From Shouchella patagoniensis (lineage in GTDB: Bacteria > Bacillota > Bacilli > Bacillales > Bacillaceae_D), in NCBI RefSeq assembly GCF_002019705.1, contig NZ_KV917377.1:494565-558564 (forward strand): DNA of 64,000 bases. Reading direction: 5' to 3'. Numbering within the stretch: the first letter of the stretch is position 1; each line of letters starts with the position of its first letter. The translations under genes and the position numbers were made by a program. Shown here piece by piece: positions 9,351 to 18,436 of this stretch. A model generated the notes under the pieces. It searched no databases and was not told where the DNA came from. It saw only the letters and a list, made by a program, of their open reading frames with translations.

Positions 9351-9380
9351 CAAAAAAACCAGCTTACAAATAAGCTGGTT
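9351..9380 (-). terminator. Terminator after hepT
   Basis: Inverted repeat AACCAGCTTA (9357-9366) and TAAGCTGGTT (9371-9380) with a 4-base loop, followed on the minus strand by seven T. It overlaps the hepT stop codon and ends the hepS-menG-mqnP-hepT unit. Confidence 0.9.
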
Positions 9381-10350
9381 AATATTTTCTCCGACCGATA
9401 TACGCCGCCACTTGCGTTAAGTGTCTTTTTGCGTCACAATCTGGGAACTCATTTAATAAGGCATGCGCCTTAGCCAAATAACGATCACTCATTTTTTGGG
9501 AATGCTCAATTCCACCAGATGAACGCACCGCCTCTAAGATTGGTTCCATATCAATTGTATGTGATGATTTCTTTGTTAGTTGTTGTTGCAACATTTCTTT
9601 AAAACCTATTGTATGTTCAATTGCATACAGCGCAGGTAATGTTACATTGCCCTGTCTCAAATCGCCACCTGCTGGTTTCCCAAGTTGTTCATTCGTACCT
9701 ACGAAATCCAATATATCATCCATAATTTGATAAGACATTCCTAAAAAATAAGCAAAAAAGTACATTTTTTGCTGTAATTCTTCAGTGACATTTGCTGCAA
9801 TTGCGCCCAACTGACAACTAACTGCAATCAACAAAGCTGTTTTTCGTTTAATTCTACGAAAATACGTCCTTAAATTCTGATCCCAATTATATTGATCCCG
9901 AATTTGTTCAACTTCCCCACGACACATCTGGTTCATCGCATCAGAAATAATGACATGAACACGCTGTTCATTAAATGCTTTTGTTGTTTCAATTGCATGA
10001 CCAAAGATATAATCTCCAGTATACATGGCTACCCGATTATCCCAGCGTGACATAACTGTCTCATTGCCTCGTCGCAATGGAGCATTATCGATCACATCAT
10101 CATGGACTAAAGAACCCATATGAATTAGCTCTAAAGAGACTGCTATATGTTTAAGACGATCTAGTTTATAATCTCCAAATTTCCCTGCTAATAATACAAG
10201 CACAGGTCGAATTCGTTTCCCTCCTGCTCGTAGCAGGTCTGTTGACGCTTCTTTTAGAACTGGGTGTCTCGCAGAAAGCGTATGTTCCAATTCTGATTCA
10301 ATATATTCAATATCTGTTTGAAATTCCTTGTAGATATCTGCTAACTTCAT
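9379..10350 (-). CDS. hepT: Heptaprenyl diphosphate synthase component II
   Basis: HepT is the catalytic subunit that extends farnesyl diphosphate to the C35 side chain of menaquinone-7, working with HepS. The first aspartate-rich motif HDDVIDNAPLRRGNE and the second QIMDDILDFVG are intact. ATG 10350 (MKLADIYKEF) gives 323 residues, the usual length; an upstream in-frame start at 10365 is less likely because GAGGGTG sits correctly for the internal ATG. The other subunit, hepS, is at 12.4 kb in the same orientation. Confidence 0.95.
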   Translation of the reverse strand: MKLADIYKEFQTDIEYIESELEHTLSARHPVLKEASTDLLRAGGKRIRPVLVLLAGKFGDYKLDRLKHIAVSLELIHMGSLVHDDVIDNAPLRRGNETVMSRWDNRVAMYTGDYIFGHAIETTKAFNEQRVHVIISDAMNQMCRGEVEQIRDQYNWDQNLRTYFRRIKRKTALLIAVSCQLGAIAANVTEELQQKMYFFAYFLGMSYQIMDDILDFVGTNEQLGKPAGGDLRQGNVTLPALYAIEHTIGFKEMLQQQLTKKSSHTIDMEPILEAVRSSGGIEHSQKMSDRYLAKAHALLNEFPDCDAKRHLTQVAAYIGRRKY

Positions 10351-10365
10351 GAACGCCACCCTCAT

Positions 10366-10782
10366 GCAGAAAAATCGTACTGCGTTATTTTTAAATGGAA
10401 CCAGCTGGCTACCATTGTTCTAATTTCGTTGCGGGATGTTCAATAAAGCCTTCCTCGTAGCAAAGTTGAAAAAAATAAACAATCATTTTTCTGTTTTTTC
10501 ATCACTCGATGCAAAAGGTCATTTAAAAACATTTTACCCGGTTTGGGAAAACGTTTATCTCTGAAAAAGTTGCTAAAGCGACAATATCTTGTTCATATCT
10601 TCGCTTTAAACAAGCTATTTCAAAAGTTTCCTTTGACCTAATCCAAAGAAATCTTCTGCTCACCGTTAAAAGCGTGTACGCCATTGGTAAGCCAATTCGT
10701 TCATCTAAGCTGACCAAGGTCGTACACATACGACAATGCCGTAATTACATGAAGCTTTATCCCTTTAGTAACATACTTATTA
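10366..10782 (-). other. Gene-poor gap with an unrecognised 68-codon reading frame
   Basis: About 430 bases lie between mqnP and hepT. A reading frame at 10523-10729 (minus) would encode 68 residues starting MCTTLVSLDERIGLP. I do not recognise it, it lacks a good ribosome site, and a different frame continues a plausible peptide downstream of it (MFLNDLLHRVMKKQ), which would suit a decayed gene. In some relatives with the futalosine pathway, other menaquinone genes sit beside mqnP, so loss of a gene here is possible. I see no RNA structure. Confidence 0.35.
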
Positions 10783-11670
10783 TTAACTAAATCGAAGAAT
10801 AAGCATGTCCACAAATGCAAACATAAACAACAATACAGACAACGTGCCATTCATCGGAAAAAATGCCAATTGCACTCTTGACAAATCATCTTTTTTTACA
10901 ATTGCATGCTGGTAAATCATAATTCCCCCAGCAAGAAGCACACCCATTAAATAGATCCATTTTAATTCTGAAACAAAAAACAATGTAACAAAGAAAATAA
11001 AACTGAATACGTGAAAACTACGGGCTATCCATAATGCTTTTGCGATTCCAAATCGACTTGGAATTGAATAAAGCCCGTTCTCTCTATCATATTCTGAATC
11101 TTGGGTTGCATAAACCGTATCAAAACCAGCCAGCCAGAACATGACCGCAAAAAACAAGCATAGTGCTGTTACTGAAAGTTCTCCTGTAACCGCAACCCAC
11201 CCTCCAAGAGGAGCGATACCAATTGTTATTCCTAACACTACATGACACAGCCAAGTGAATCGTTTCGTGTACGAATAAAAGACAAGAAAAAAAACGGCAA
11301 TTGGTAACAAATAAACAGAAAGCATATTTAGTTGAAATGCCGCTAGAAATAATAGCGCGAATGAAACGACAATAAAAATCCATACATCTGTTTTAGATAA
11401 AAGCCCCGCAGGTATTTCCCGTTGTGCTGTTCGAGGATTGTGTTTATCAATGTTTGCATCAATCACTCTATTTAACGACATTGCCGCGCTCCTTGCACCA
11501 ACCATCGCAACTGTTACCCACAGCCATTGCCAAAGCGTAGGAAATTGCCCAGATACAGTCAAGCTCCCTAACAACATTGCTAAGAACGCAAAAGGTAAGG
11601 CAAAGACAGTGTGTTCAACTTTAATCATTCGCATAAATGTTTTTGTTTTTGTTAATGCTTCAGCAGCCAT
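10783..11670 (-). CDS. mqnP: UbiA-family prenyltransferase, MqnP-like (menaquinone)
   Basis: Membrane prenyltransferase of 295 residues with about eight hydrophobic segments. The first aspartate motif is NRVIDANIDKHNPRTAQRE and the second DTVYATQDSEYDRENGLYS, both of the 4-hydroxybenzoate/MqnP subgroup rather than of MenA. Sitting between menG and hepT, it probably attaches the heptaprenyl chain to the naphthoate intermediate of the futalosine (mqn) route. This is inference from family and context; the other mqn genes are not in the window. B. subtilis, which uses the classical men pathway, has no gene at this place. ATG 11670 follows GAGGGG at 11 bases. Confidence 0.75.
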   Translation of the reverse strand: MAAEALTKTKTFMRMIKVEHTVFALPFAFLAMLLGSLTVSGQFPTLWQWLWVTVAMVGARSAAMSLNRVIDANIDKHNPRTAQREIPAGLLSKTDVWIFIVVSFALLFLAAFQLNMLSVYLLPIAVFFLVFYSYTKRFTWLCHVVLGITIGIAPLGGWVAVTGELSVTALCLFFAVMFWLAGFDTVYATQDSEYDRENGLYSIPSRFGIAKALWIARSFHVFSFIFFVTLFFVSELKWIYLMGVLLAGGIMIYQHAIVKKDDLSRVQLAFFPMNGTLSVLLFMFAFVDMLILRFS

Positions 11671-11701
11671 TTGTTTGGCTTCCCCTCTTTCATTTGTTTC
11701 T

Positions 11702-12409
11702 CTACTCCGGCTTATGCCCCATATGCATTGACGCTACGCCACCAGTGTAACTTTTCACTTCTATGTCAACTAATCCTGCTTCTTCAAACATTTCTGCCAA
11801 CCGATTGCGGTCAGGAAAAGCCATCGTTGATTCTTGCAACCATGAATACTCATCGTATTTTTTAACAAATAGTTTTCCAGCAAGTGGCATAACGTGTTTA
11901 AAATAGAAAAAATAAACTTGTTTAAAACCTGGAATGGTAGGTTGGGATGTTTCCAAACAAACGACCTTCCCCCCTGGCTTAACCACTCTCTGCATTTCTT
12001 TTAATGCTCCCATGTAATCTGGAACATTTCTTAAACCAAATCCAATTGTCACATAATCAAAGGAATTGTCCTCATACGGAAGCGACATTGCATTTCCATG
12101 AACTAACTTGATATTTTTAGATTTTGCAGCTGAAATTTTTTGTTTACCGACTTCAAGCATATTCTCACTAAAATCTAGCCCTGTTACGAGTCCACTCTTA
12201 CCAACAGCCTCTCCCAACGCCAAAGTCCAATCAGCTGTTCCACAGCAGACATCAAGGGCTGTTTCCCCAACTTCAACACTCATCCGCTTCATTGTATCTT
12301 TTCTCCAAGCTTTATGGCGCTGCAAACTGATAACAGAGTTCATTAAATCATATTTTTTGTGGATTGATTGAAAAACATCATGAACACGTTCTTCTTTAGA
12401 TTGCGTCAC
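11702..12409 (-). CDS. menG: Demethylmenaquinone methyltransferase
   Basis: MenG (UbiE family) adds the ring methyl group with SAM, the last menaquinone step. SAM-binding motif [19 protein letters not shown], then [10 protein letters not shown] and CLETSQP, are typical. The start is a GTG at 12407-12409 ([13 protein letters not shown], 235 residues): GGAGGGG, inside the last codons of hepS, lies 6 bases upstream. Longer in-frame starts at 12463 would run into hepS. The overlap of the ribosome site with hepS indicates coupling. Confidence 0.95.
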   Translation of the reverse strand: MTQSKEERVHDVFQSIHKKYDLMNSVISLQRHKAWRKDTMKRMSVEVGETALDVCCGTADWTLALGEAVGKSGLVTGLDFSENMLEVGKQKISAAKSKNIKLVHGNAMSLPYEDNSFDYVTIGFGLRNVPDYMGALKEMQRVVKPGGKVVCLETSQPTIPGFKQVYFFYFKHVMPLAGKLFVKKYDEYSWLQESTMAFPDRNRLAEMFEEAGLVDIEVKSYTGGVASMHMGHKPE

Positions 12410-12410
12410 G

Positions 12411-13172
12411 TTAAACCCCTCCATCTCTTTCAAACAATAGACGAATAAGTTCGCCCACCTCATCCTGATGTGTAGCCGCTTCTTCTTGGATTAAGTGCCA
12501 CTCCACTTTCTTTGCTTCCTCAAACATATTTTCTTCTACTTCATTTGAATGTTGCCCATTTCTTAAAGACAATCGAAGAGGTGATATTTTTCCTTCAGTC
12601 GCCTCTTGTTCATCTCTGCATAATCGCTTATAAAAGAAAAATGTTCTTACTAACTCATCATAATCAGTTATGTTTAACTTCTTAGTAATGGATGTAAGCA
12701 AAAGCGATTCAATCGCCTTTAACTGTTGCAGCCGTTCTTGAAAAGGGGCTTCTTTGTCCATATAAATAGCCATTTTCTGTTCATAAATTTCTTGTAACGT
12801 ACTACCAAAAAGCTCAATCATATCGACAGCATTAACGCCTGCCAGTGACTGGTAATAAAGCGCACTATAAAAGTCGCCGGCCAATACATTAAGCTGACGC
12901 TTCTTTTTAGAAGTATCATCGTTTTTATTATGTAAAGAAACAAGTTCGTGAATTGCAAGGCCTGCATGTACATAGCCCCATGCAAGCGTTATCGCAATCG
13001 CACGATCAGTTGGCTCTCTTTTTATCAAGATTGAATACACAAACCATAATTCATTTTCGTCAGGACGCGTATCATCAATATAATCCTCTAAATAATCATG
13101 GCGTACTAGTTGTTCATAGTATTGCTTTAATTCAGTAGCCGATTGTATAACCGGCACCGCTTTTTTTTTCAT
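12411..13172 (-). CDS. hepS: Heptaprenyl diphosphate synthase component I
   Basis: HepS is the small non-catalytic subunit that controls chain length with HepT. It lacks aspartate-rich motifs, as expected, and is largely helical (segments around [19 protein letters not shown] and [21 protein letters not shown]). ATG 13172 follows GAGGGG at 8 bases and gives 253 residues. It heads the hepS-menG-mqnP-hepT group. Identification rests on position next to mtrB and menG as well as sequence character. Confidence 0.9.
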   Translation of the reverse strand: MKKKAVPVIQSATELKQYYEQLVRHDYLEDYIDDTRPDENELWFVYSILIKREPTDRAIAITLAWGYVHAGLAIHELVSLHNKNDDTSKKKRQLNVLAGDFYSALYYQSLAGVNAVDMIELFGSTLQEIYEQKMAIYMDKEAPFQERLQQLKAIESLLLTSITKKLNITDYDELVRTFFFYKRLCRDEQEATEGKISPLRLSLRNGQHSNEVEENMFEEAKKVEWHLIQEEAATHQDEVGELIRLLFERDGGV

Positions 13173-13219
13173 GCTTGATGTCCCCTCTTTGCAAATGCAC
13201 GCCGCATTATCTTTATTAT

Positions 13220-13248
13220 AGTATAGCATAGCAACTGGAGCATGGACA
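13220..13248 (-). promoter_or_regulatory. Possible extended -10 promoter of hepS
   Basis: TGCTATACT on the minus strand (-10 hexamer 13220-13225) is an extended -10 element. The -35 match (TGTCCA, 13243-13248) is poor. It would separate hepS transcription from mtrB-folE, which is only about 110 bases away. Confidence 0.4.
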
Positions 13249-13283
13249 CATCGAATAGAAGCCTAGTTATTTACACAATGTGC

Positions 13284-13499
13284 TCAATCTGTATCAATCG
13301 ATCCATGACTCGTTTGTATAGTTGCTTTGCCACGAATTTTCACTGCTGAAGTATGCTCGGTAAATTGACCAATCATCACTTCTCCTTTATCCAGTTTTTC
13401 TGAATGGTGAAAACGTGTGTCAGTACCTCTTGTAAGTCCAATCACTTGAACGCCATTTTCATTTGCTTTTATGACAAAAAAATCATCTTGATGTGCCAT
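13284..13499 (-). CDS. mtrB: Transcription attenuation protein TRAP
   Basis: TRAP forms an 11-subunit ring that, when loaded with tryptophan, wraps RNA bearing GAG/UAG triplets and stops trp transcription and translation. The 71 residues match the family along their length: [21 protein letters not shown] for tryptophan binding, [24 protein letters not shown] with the RNA-contacting lysine and K-x-R residues. The partner leader is at 5081-5142. It follows folE by 13 bases with GGAGGGGG as ribosome site, as in the B. subtilis mtrAB operon. No anti-TRAP gene was seen. Confidence 0.97.
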   Translation of the reverse strand: MAHQDDFFVIKANENGVQVIGLTRGTDTRFHHSEKLDKGEVMIGQFTEHTSAVKIRGKATIQTSHGSIDTD

Positions 13500-13512
13500 T
13501 TTTGCCCCCTCC

Positions 13513-14070
13513 TTATTTTATTAATGTAAGGACCTCATTACGCGCTTGAGAATCCTCTGCAAATTTACCTCGAACTGCTGTAGTGACTGTTTTTGAGCCA
13601 GGCTTCTTAATTCCTCTCATCGACATGCATAGATGCTCCGCTGATAAAACCACCATCGCTCCTTTTGCATCAAGCGTTTCCATCAAAACATCAGCTAGTG
13701 TTTTCGTAATTCTTTCTTGAACTTGCGGACGTCTTGCAATTCCATCTACTGTTCTGGCAAGCTTGCTTAAGCCTGTAACAGCTCCATTTCTAGGTAAATA
13801 GGCAATATGCGCTTTCCCAAAAAAGGGAACTAAGTGATGTTCACACATGGAATAAAACGGTATATCTTTCACAAGTACTAATTCCTCATGGTCTTCACCA
13901 AATACCGTTTTTAAATGTTCAGCAGGATCTTCATGTAAACCGCTAAACATTTCCTCATACATTTTTGCTACTCTTTTTGGTGTATCTATTAGACCTTCTC
14001 TGTTTGGATCTTCACCAACTGCCTCTAACATCATTCGAACTGCTTGTTGCAATTTATCGTGATCAACCAT
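13513..14070 (-). CDS. folE: GTP cyclohydrolase I (MtrA)
   Basis: FolE opens GTP to dihydroneopterin triphosphate for folate. The 185-residue protein keeps the zinc ligands (Cys and His in [11 protein letters not shown], Cys in EHLCMSMRG) and the substrate segment [14 protein letters not shown] chose ATG 14070 ([10 protein letters not shown]) because GGAGGGA lies 8 bases upstream; two adjacent ATGs at 14085-14088 precede that site. It forms the mtrAB pair with TRAP. Confidence 0.97.
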   Translation of the reverse strand: MVDHDKLQQAVRMMLEAVGEDPNREGLIDTPKRVAKMYEEMFSGLHEDPAEHLKTVFGEDHEELVLVKDIPFYSMCEHHLVPFFGKAHIAYLPRNGAVTGLSKLARTVDGIARRPQVQERITKTLADVLMETLDAKGAMVVLSAEHLCMSMRGIKKPGSKTVTTAVRGKFAEDSQARNEVLTLIK

Positions 14071-14145
14071 TGCTTGTCCCTCCATCATCCATCTCTCTAC
14101 AAATAAATTCTCTTATAAAGAGTAGCAAAAGTGTGCCTGAAAAGC

Positions 14146-14178
14146 AAAAAGAACTCACTGCTTAAGCAATGAGTTCTT
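14146..14178 (-). terminator. Terminator after spoIVA
   Basis: AAGAACTCA (14149-14157) pairs with TGAGTTCTT (14170-14178), followed by T on the minus strand. The inner part TGCTTAAGCA can extend the stem. It separates spoIVA from folE. The hbs gene that lies here in B. subtilis is absent. Confidence 0.85.
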
Positions 14179-14186
14179 ATCTACCT

Positions 14187-15665
14187 CTAAAGGATGATCG
14201 CAATTAAACCGCCAGAACCTTCATTTATAATTCGCTCTAACGTTTCTTGTAGCTTATAACGCGCGTTTTCAGGCATTAAAGAGAGTTTTGCAGAAATCCC
14301 TTCACGTACAATGGAATTTAACGATCTACCAAAAATATCGGAATTCCAAATGGACAGAGGGTTCTCTTCAAAGTCTTGCATTAAGTATCGCACAAGCTCT
14401 TCACTTTGTTTCTCTGTGCCTATGATCGGCGCAAATTCTGATTCAACATCAACTTTCACCATGTGAATTGATGGAGCGACGGCTTTAAGACGTACTCCAA
14501 ACCTTGAACCTTGACGAATGATTTCTGGCTCATCGAGGCTCATATCCGACAATGCCGGAGCCGCAATACCATAGCCAGTTTGTTTGACCATACGCAAGGC
14601 ATCCGCAACTTGATCATACTCTGATTTAGCATGGGCAAAATCTTGCATTAGAGAAAGTAAATGATCTTTCCCACGTATTTCAACACCAACAACTTCTTTT
14701 AGCACTTGGTCGTATAACTCATCAGGTGCATATAAATCAATTTCTGCAATTCCTTGACCCATCTCAATACCGGCAAGCTTTGCTTGATCAATAAAATCAA
14801 GTTCAGTGAACTGACCTACCACTCTATCAACATCACGTAATCGTTTAATATCTTTAACTGTCTCACGCACAGACTCTTCATAACTCTGGCGGAGCCAATG
14901 CTCGTTCTTTAAAACCATTACCCAACTTGGTAAGTTTACGTTTACTTCATGAACTGGAAATTCAAATAGCACTTCACGCAATACGCTATTAATATCATAA
15001 TCAGTCATGCTTTCAATACTCATCGCCAACACAGGAATATCATATTCTTCCGATAAAGAAGCTCTTAATTGTTCTGTATCTGGATGATTTGGACGCACAC
15101 TATTAACGATCATTATAAACGGTTTACCTACTTCTTTTAATTCCTCAACAACTCTTGCTTCAGAATCTAAGTAGTCATGGCGAGGAATATCGCCTATTGT
15201 TCCATCAGTGGTAACGACAACACCTAAAGTTGAGTGTTCTTGAATCACTTTTCTAGTTCCAATTTCAGCCGCTTCTTGAAACGGAATTGGTTCTTCATAC
15301 CAAGGTGTGTGAATCATTCTTGGTCCATTCTCATCCTCATATCCTTTTGCTCCTGGCACAGCATATCCGACACAGTCAACAAGACGAATATTCACATCAA
15401 GTCCTTCATCCACATGGATAGAAACGGCCTGATTTGGTACAAATTTTGGTTCGGTTGTCATAATTGTTTTACCTGCAGCTGATTGTGGAAGCTCGTCTTG
15501 TGCTCTCGCTTTATCTGCCTCATTTTCAATATTAGGCAACACCACAAGTTCCATAAATTTTTTGATGAACGTTGATTTTCCCGTGCGAACCGCTCCAACG
15601 ACGCCGAGATATATGTCGCCACCGGTCCGCTCCGCGATATCTTTAAAGATATCTACTTTTTCCAA
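14187..15665 (-). CDS. spoIVA: Stage IV sporulation protein A (spore coat ATPase)
   Basis: SpoIVA is the ATPase that polymerises on the forespore surface and forms the basement layer of the coat. The 492-residue protein has Walker A GAVRTGKST (about residues 24-32), the TRAFAC-type core with VDCVGY and TTDGTIGD, and the C-terminal RIINEGSGGLIAIIL required for anchoring. It is close to identical to the B. subtilis protein over long stretches. The start is TTG (15663-15665; the preceding TTG at 15668 is also possible), with GGGAGGGG upstream. It is flanked by terminators and appears monocistronic. Confidence 0.97.
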   Translation of the reverse strand: MEKVDIFKDIAERTGGDIYLGVVGAVRTGKSTFIKKFMELVVLPNIENEADKARAQDELPQSAAGKTIMTTEPKFVPNQAVSIHVDEGLDVNIRLVDCVGYAVPGAKGYEDENGPRMIHTPWYEEPIPFQEAAEIGTRKVIQEHSTLGVVVTTDGTIGDIPRHDYLDSEARVVEELKEVGKPFIMIVNSVRPNHPDTEQLRASLSEEYDIPVLAMSIESMTDYDINSVLREVLFEFPVHEVNVNLPSWVMVLKNEHWLRQSYEESVRETVKDIKRLRDVDRVVGQFTELDFIDQAKLAGIEMGQGIAEIDLYAPDELYDQVLKEVVGVEIRGKDHLLSLMQDFAHAKSEYDQVADALRMVKQTGYGIAAPALSDMSLDEPEIIRQGSRFGVRLKAVAPSIHMVKVDVESEFAPIIGTEKQSEELVRYLMQDFEENPLSIWNSDIFGRSLNSIVREGISAKLSLMPENARYKLQETLERIINEGSGGLIAIIL

Positions 15666-15823
15666 CAAGATCAATCCCCTCCCGGTCAAGTAAAGTATGA
15701 TGCAGCCGAGTCTGTTGTCCTCTAACCACTACCATTTCTATGACATTGTCCAATTAATATGACTGACTTCGGTGAAATATTTATCTCTGCACCAGTTGCT
15801 CGAGAAGGGGAGCTTATATACAA

Positions 15824-15864
15824 AATGCCCCTTCCAATTTCATTTTACGAACGGAAGCGGCATT
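15824..15864 (-). terminator. Probable terminator after yphF
   Basis: Imperfect inverted repeat AATGCCCCTTCC (15824-15835) and GGAAGCGGCATT (15853-15864) with a long loop and only a short T run on the minus strand. The rest of the 210-base gap before spoIVA shows no gene. Confidence 0.5.
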
Positions 15865-15876
15865 CTAGACCATTTT

Positions 15877-16608
15877 TTATTCAGTTTCGTAAAAACGAGT
15901 ATCATAAATAATACCTTCATCTTCATCAAATGAATATGGTACGGAAAATAACGGCACAAAAGGTGATTCCTGATAAAGATACGAACGCAAATCTGTATCT
16001 TCTTCAAATAGATGTTCTTCAGCGTTTTGCAGTTCCATCAAATCCAACTTATAGTCTATAATGATATCGCCTTCATTTGTAAATAAAAGCGGGAGCATCG
16101 TTTCGTTATAAGGGCTATTGATATAAGGCTGCTCAGCATAACCAAGTTCCTTATAATCCAATGTAAATAAATTATGATCTAACACATCTTTAATTGGGGC
16201 ATAATCATGCTGTCTTATGTAATCATGAACACGCTGACGCAAATCACGTATTTTATTCATAGATGTTAAATCAATAACCTTTACTTCTGGTTCTTCTTCA
16301 ACATTTACTAATACAAACTGATGAGTTCCACCGTTTTCAAATGAAGTTCCAGGGGGTTCTTGCATATATCTCGGCACAAGCTGCCTGAAGTCAACTACAT
16401 AACGTTGATACAAGTTCGTTGTCTCATCAAATGTATTAATAGGCAAGACTCCTGTATCTTCTTGAAACTGGTCAACTGCCGCTTGTACACTGGCAAGTTG
16501 ATCCGGATATGCTACTTGGTTTTCACCACGTTGTTCATCTGGCAGAAAACACCCACTCATCATCATTAAGCCAAACGCTGCCGACATAGCAGTTAACAAA
16601 CGTTTCAT
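15877..16608 (-). CDS. yphF: Lipoprotein YphF
   Basis: Predicted membrane lipoprotein of 243 residues with lipobox MMMSGC near residue 20, followed by a hydrophilic, acidic domain. Size, lipobox and position between spoIVA and yphE match B. subtilis YphF, a sporulation-associated protein of unknown function. No catalytic motif is visible. ATG 16608 follows AAAGGG. It starts about 30 bases after yphE, so both are probably one transcript from the extended -10 promoter upstream of yphE. Confidence 0.85.
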   Translation of the reverse strand: MKRLLTAMSAAFGLMMMSGCFLPDEQRGENQVAYPDQLASVQAAVDQFQEDTGVLPINTFDETTNLYQRYVVDFRQLVPRYMQEPPGTSFENGGTHQFVLVNVEEEPEVKVIDLTSMNKIRDLRQRVHDYIRQHDYAPIKDVLDHNLFTLDYKELGYAEQPYINSPYNETMLPLLFTNEGDIIIDYKLDLMELQNAEEHLFEEDTDLRSYLYQESPFVPLFSVPYSFDEDEGIIYDTRFYETE

Positions 16609-16639
16609 TTGTCAAACCCTTTCTACTAAAAAAATACGC

Positions 16640-16843
16640 CTATCTAACTGAAGTTGGACCACCAACGACAATATAAAAAACAACAATACCAGAGACAAGC
16701 AAACAACAAAACGAAAACGTTAGAACAGCTTTAGCAAAAATACCGCTCAACTTCGTTCTGGCGAGCAATGCTGTTCCAGCTGAAATGAACATAAGCAGCA
16801 ATCCTCCAAAAGATATGTACATATTTAACATTGCTGTCGACAT
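16640..16843 (-). CDS. yphE: Small membrane protein YphE (DUF2768-like)
   Basis: A 67-residue protein made of two hydrophobic segments (about 8-27 and 40-60) with the short basic loop LARTKLSG. It matches B. subtilis YphE in size and place between yphF and the gpsA region. Function unknown. ATG 16843 follows GAGGTGG. A -10 element with TG extension (TGCTATAAT, 16878-16886, minus) lies upstream, after the spoVIF terminator. Confidence 0.8.
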   Translation of the reverse strand: MSTAMLNMYISFGGLLLMFISAGTALLARTKLSGIFAKAVLTFSFCCLLVSGIVVFYIVVGGPTSVR

Positions 16844-16907
16844 AAAACCACCTCGCTTTTCCTTACTTACTCTAGCTATTATAGCATATGAAGCTGTTGG
16901 CTTACAG

Positions 16908-16949
16908 GCAAAAAAAGCTAGACAGAAGTGGGGCGCTCCTGTCTAGCTT
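16908..16949 (-). terminator. Terminator after spoVIF
   Basis: Perfect 11-bp stem AAGCTAGACAG (16915-16925) with CTGTCTAGCTT (16939-16949), 13-base loop, T run on the minus strand. Confidence 0.9.
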
Positions 16950-17044
16950 GACTAAGTCCTCTTTCTTTGCCCTCTTTATAGTAGGTGTTCTATTAAAGTA
17001 TATGCAGGCTTCGAATTTTGGTCTAGATGTTTGACTAATTCTTG

Positions 17045-17311
17045 TTATTTATTGTTGTTGAACATTTTTGTTAACGACGACAAATCCGCGGGCATATTAT
17101 TGCTTAAAATCGCTTGCACAATTTGATCCTCTTTTTCTTTCGTTACTGGCTTATTTGCTAGTGCAGCTACTCTGCCAATTAATCCTCGCAATGTAGCTTC
17201 ATCCTTCAAATTCGCTTGGCTGACAGAATTAGCGAGCTTTAGTAGCTCATCAGGACGAACCTTAGCTGATTTCTGAACTTGATCAAAAAAAGACTCATTC
17301 TTTTTAAACAT
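17045..17311 (-). CDS. spoVIF: Stage VI sporulation protein F-like
   Basis: An 88-residue soluble protein resembling SpoVIF (YjcC) of B. subtilis, which acts late in coat assembly through GerR/GerE-dependent genes. Visible family features are the segment ELLKLANSVSQANLKDE, the ANKPVTKEKEDQIVQAIL block and a C-terminal SLTKMF. Its place downstream of gpsA is shared by other bacilli, whereas in B. subtilis yjcC is elsewhere. ATG 17311 follows GAGGGA. It is the distal gene of der-plsY-gpsA-spoVIF. Confidence 0.75.
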   Translation of the reverse strand: MFKKNESFFDQVQKSAKVRPDELLKLANSVSQANLKDEATLRGLIGRVAALANKPVTKEKEDQIVQAILSNNMPADLSSLTKMFNNNK

Positions 17312-17395
17312 CCAAATCCCTCCTCATGCTTACGTTCCCCCATATCGTATGCAAAAGGCCTAGAAGTGTGAATCATCTAGTTTGAATTAAAGGAA

Positions 17396-18424
17396 TTAAA
17401 GATCATAAAGCGATTCCACTTCATTCCGCTTCACACGTCCCATCAATTCTTCAGCAGCTTGATAAGGGTCGATTTTTTCAAACAATACTGAGTACAATGC
17501 TTTCGTGACAGGCATATCAATATTCGTTTCATTTGCTAGTTCGTGCGCGGCTTTTGTGGTACGAATGCCTTCTACAACCATACCCATTTGTTCTAATACT
17601 TCTTCCATCGTCTTACCTTCACCTAACATTTTACCTGCTCTCCAATTCCGAGAATGAACGCTTGTACATGTAACAATCAAGTCTCCAAGTCCTGATAAGC
17701 CAGAAAAAGTTAGTGGGTTCGCTCCCATATGTACGCCTAAACGGGCAATTTCCGCTAGACCTCTCGTCATAATCGCCGCTTTTGTATTATCGCCATACCC
17801 TAAACCATTGGTCACACCACAGACAAGTGCAATGATGTTTTTTAATGCACCGCCAATTTCAACACCAACCAAATCTGGGTTTGTATATACGCGGAATTGC
17901 TGATTCATAAACAAATTTTGTGCATACGTCGCAGCCTCATCATCTTCTGATGCGACCGTTACTGTAGTTGGCTGACGTAATGCCACTTCCTCAGCATGGC
18001 TTGGCCCCGATAAGACCGTAATTGATCCCATTTGATCCGAACCTAAACCTTCTTCTTTAATGATTTCTGACACACGCTTATGTGTTGAAGGCTCAATCCC
18101 TTTACTTGCATGAATAATTGGCGTTTTTTTTGAAAGTAAAGGCAACAAACTGCGAACTGTTTCCCTAATGACTTTCGAAGGGACAACAAGCAAAACCGCA
18201 TCTACATCACATAAAGCCTCTTTTGCTTCAGTAAACCCTTTAATACCAGTAGGAATCGTAATACCAGGCAAATACGTATTATTCGTATGATTGCCATTTA
18301 TTTCATCAATTTGCTTTGCACGTCGACCAACTAGACGAACTTCATGCCCATTATCGGCAAGCACGATTGCTAACGCACTTCCCCAACTTCCAGCACCAAA
18401 TACAGCTATTTTTTGTTTACTCAT
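17396..18424 (-). CDS. gpsA: Glycerol-3-phosphate dehydrogenase [NAD(P)+]
   Basis: GpsA reduces dihydroxyacetone phosphate to sn-glycerol 3-phosphate, the start of phospholipid synthesis. The N-terminal Rossmann motif AVFGAGSWGSALA and the catalytic lysine region GVEIGGALKNIIAL are present in the 342-residue protein. AAGGAGGAG lies just before ATG 18424, overlapping the end of plsY. The next upstream gene makes the following acyl transfer, so the order is functional. Confidence 0.97.
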   Translation of the reverse strand: MSKQKIAVFGAGSWGSALAIVLADNGHEVRLVGRRAKQIDEINGNHTNNTYLPGITIPTGIKGFTEAKEALCDVDAVLLVVPSKVIRETVRSLLPLLSKKTPIIHASKGIEPSTHKRVSEIIKEEGLGSDQMGSITVLSGPSHAEEVALRQPTTVTVASEDDEAATYAQNLFMNQQFRVYTNPDLVGVEIGGALKNIIALVCGVTNGLGYGDNTKAAIMTRGLAEIARLGVHMGANPLTFSGLSGLGDLIVTCTSVHSRNWRAGKMLGEGKTMEEVLEQMGMVVEGIRTTKAAHELANETNIDMPVTKALYSVLFEKIDPYQAAEELMGRVKRNEVESLYDL

Positions 18425-18436
18425 CTTCGCTCCTCC

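Noticed and set aside
15666-15720. SigE-like -10 (CATACTTT) upstream of spoIVA
   Set aside because: The -10 resembles SigE sites and fits spoIVA biology, but no matching -35 was found at the right distance, so it is not listed as a promoter.
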